Shown here: piece by piece, positions 35,343 through 36,109 of the stretch
Layout of the letters: the number at the start of each line of letters is the position of its first letter
How positions within the stretch are numbered: the stretch's first letter is position 1
Assembly: GCA_020627685.1 (NCBI GenBank)
Contig: JAHDGK010000012.1
Span: 62,556 to 98,664, forward strand
Source: Granulosicoccus sp.
GTDB taxonomy: Bacteria; Pseudomonadota; Gammaproteobacteria; Granulosicoccales; Granulosicoccaceae
DNA length: 36,109 bases
Direction: 5' to 3'
The notes under the pieces: model-generated
What the model was told of the DNA's origin: nothing
What the model saw: only the letters and a program-made list of their open reading frames with translations
Databases searched by the model: none
Program-made: the position numbers and the translations under genes

Positions 35343-36095
35343 ATGCAAGATTCTGAGTCTTCAAGCAGTCTGGTCAACGAACCGCAGCCACCGGCAATTC
35401 AACTGTCCGCTATTGAGTTACGTGTACTGGGTTCTTTAATGGAGAAGCAGCTTACAACTCCCGATCAATATCCATTGACGTTAAATAGTCTCCTGAGCGC
35501 GTGTAATCAGAAATCAAGCCGTGAACCCGTGACAAACTATCAACAAGGCGAGGTTGTCCGAACGCTGCAATTGCTGGAAGATAAAAAGCTAGTCAGGCGT
35601 GAGTTAGGTTCACGTTCTGATAAATACAGTCAGCAGCTGGTCAACCGTATTGAGCAAGGTAAGAAGCAACAAGGACTTCTTTGCGTAATGATGTTGCGTG
35701 GCCCGCAAACTGAAAGTGAGTTGCAAACACGAACACAACGAATGGATCTTTTTAGTGACAGGGATGAGTTGGTACATTGTCTAGAGCGACTTTGTGACAG
35801 ACAAACTCCTTACGTGGTTCGTCTAGGGCATTTGCCCGGACAGCGAGGTGAAAGATTCGGGCACCTATTCAGTGGTATGCCTGAGTTAAAGGTCACGAAA
35901 ACGGAAGCGCTCCGTGCTGAGGCAACAGCTAGTCGTGTTGATGACGATGATTCGGCATCTTTATTAGCATTAGATATCGCAGAATTGAATGATGAGATTA
36001 GATCACTCAGAGCGAGCAATGCAGAACTGAAATCTCAGTTAGAAAAACTGTATGAACTAACGGGATATGGCGATCAGCTCTCAGTCAAAAATTAG
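35343..36095 (+). CDS. yceH: YceH family protein (DUF480)
   Basis: This 250-residue protein is YceH, a conserved gammaproteobacterial protein of unknown function with tandem winged-helix domains. The family signature ELRVLGSLMEKQLTTPDQYP is followed by LNSLLSACNQKSSREPV, and a second winged helix is in the LLCVMMLRGPQTESELQ segment. The last 40 residues (IAELNDEIRSLRASNAELK) form a predicted coiled coil. It is slightly longer than the Escherichia coli protein because of a short N-terminal extension. It begins 25 bases after the P450 stop and is probably an independent core gene. Confidence 0.9.
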   Translation: MQDSESSSSLVNEPQPPAIQLSAIELRVLGSLMEKQLTTPDQYPLTLNSLLSACNQKSSREPVTNYQQGEVVRTLQLLEDKKLVRRELGSRSDKYSQQLVNRIEQGKKQQGLLCVMMLRGPQTESELQTRTQRMDLFSDRDELVHCLERLCDRQTPYVVRLGHLPGQRGERFGHLFSGMPELKVTKTEALRAEATASRVDDDDSASLLALDIAELNDEIRSLRASNAELKSQLEKLYELTGYGDQLSVKN

Positions 36096-36109
36096 GGGTA
36101 TCGTCAACC

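Noticed and set aside
1-36109. Mobile element or CRISPR content
   Set aside because: No transposase, integrase, long terminal repeats or regularly spaced repeats were seen by reading; no tRNA-like cloverleaf was recognised.

Overview
The window looks like part of a chromosome from a Gammaproteobacterium, probably marine. It has a mixed base composition near 50% GC by eye, a yceH (DUF480) gene, an ABC-type nitrate assimilation operon, a TRAP transporter and a BLUF photosensor. The genus cannot be named from what is visible. No tRNA, rRNA, CRISPR array, transposase or phage gene was seen. Coding density is very high; the only gap over 300 bases is 33690-34027.

Region 1 (about 1-14.4 kb) is the unusual part. 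A seven-gene plus-strand operon encodes an acetolactate-synthase-like ThDP enzyme, a crotonase-fold protein missing both hydratase glutamates, a GH3-type acyl-amino acid ligase, an enolase-superfamily (muconate cycloisomerase-like) enzyme, a stand-alone carrier protein, an adenylation enzyme and a UbiD-type decarboxylase. It meets, tail to tail with an 8-base overlap, a four-gene minus-strand operon: an alpha/beta hydrolase with a cysteine nucleophile, a SAM methyltransferase, a fumarate-reductase-like flavoprotein and an SDR. A divergent GNAT-like acyltransferase follows. Together these read as a small-molecule biosynthetic cluster: activate an acid, load it on a carrier, remodel and decarboxylate it, reduce, methylate and amidate it. 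I know of no described pathway with this set. Its enzyme folds resemble those of menaquinone biosynthesis (ThDP, enolase, crotonase, AMP ligase, hydrolase, methyltransferase), but the closest subfamilies differ. The product is unknown.

Region 2 (14.4-25.1 kb) is a minus-strand nitrate assimilation operon, nrtA-nrtB-nrtCD-nirB-nirD-nasA: nitrate uptake, reduction to nitrite, then to ammonium. A divergent LysR regulator sits upstream, with a perfect inverted repeat between them. That regulator has no normal start codon at the expected N-terminus. The two transporter ATPases are fused, and the first lacks its switch histidine.

Region 3 (25.2-29.0 kb) is a GntR/FCD regulator divergent from a dctP-dctQ-dctM TRAP transporter, probably for an organic or sugar acid. 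A palindrome matching the GntR family overlaps the candidate -10 box. A hairpin follows dctP, and a comparable one follows nrtA.

Region 4 (29.0-36.1 kb) holds a feruloyl-CoA-synthetase-like ligase, a class III PLP enzyme paired with an APH-fold kinase (a likely kinase plus phospho-lyase couple, both with TTG starts), a BLUF protein, a cytochrome P450 lacking the conserved I-helix threonine, and yceH.
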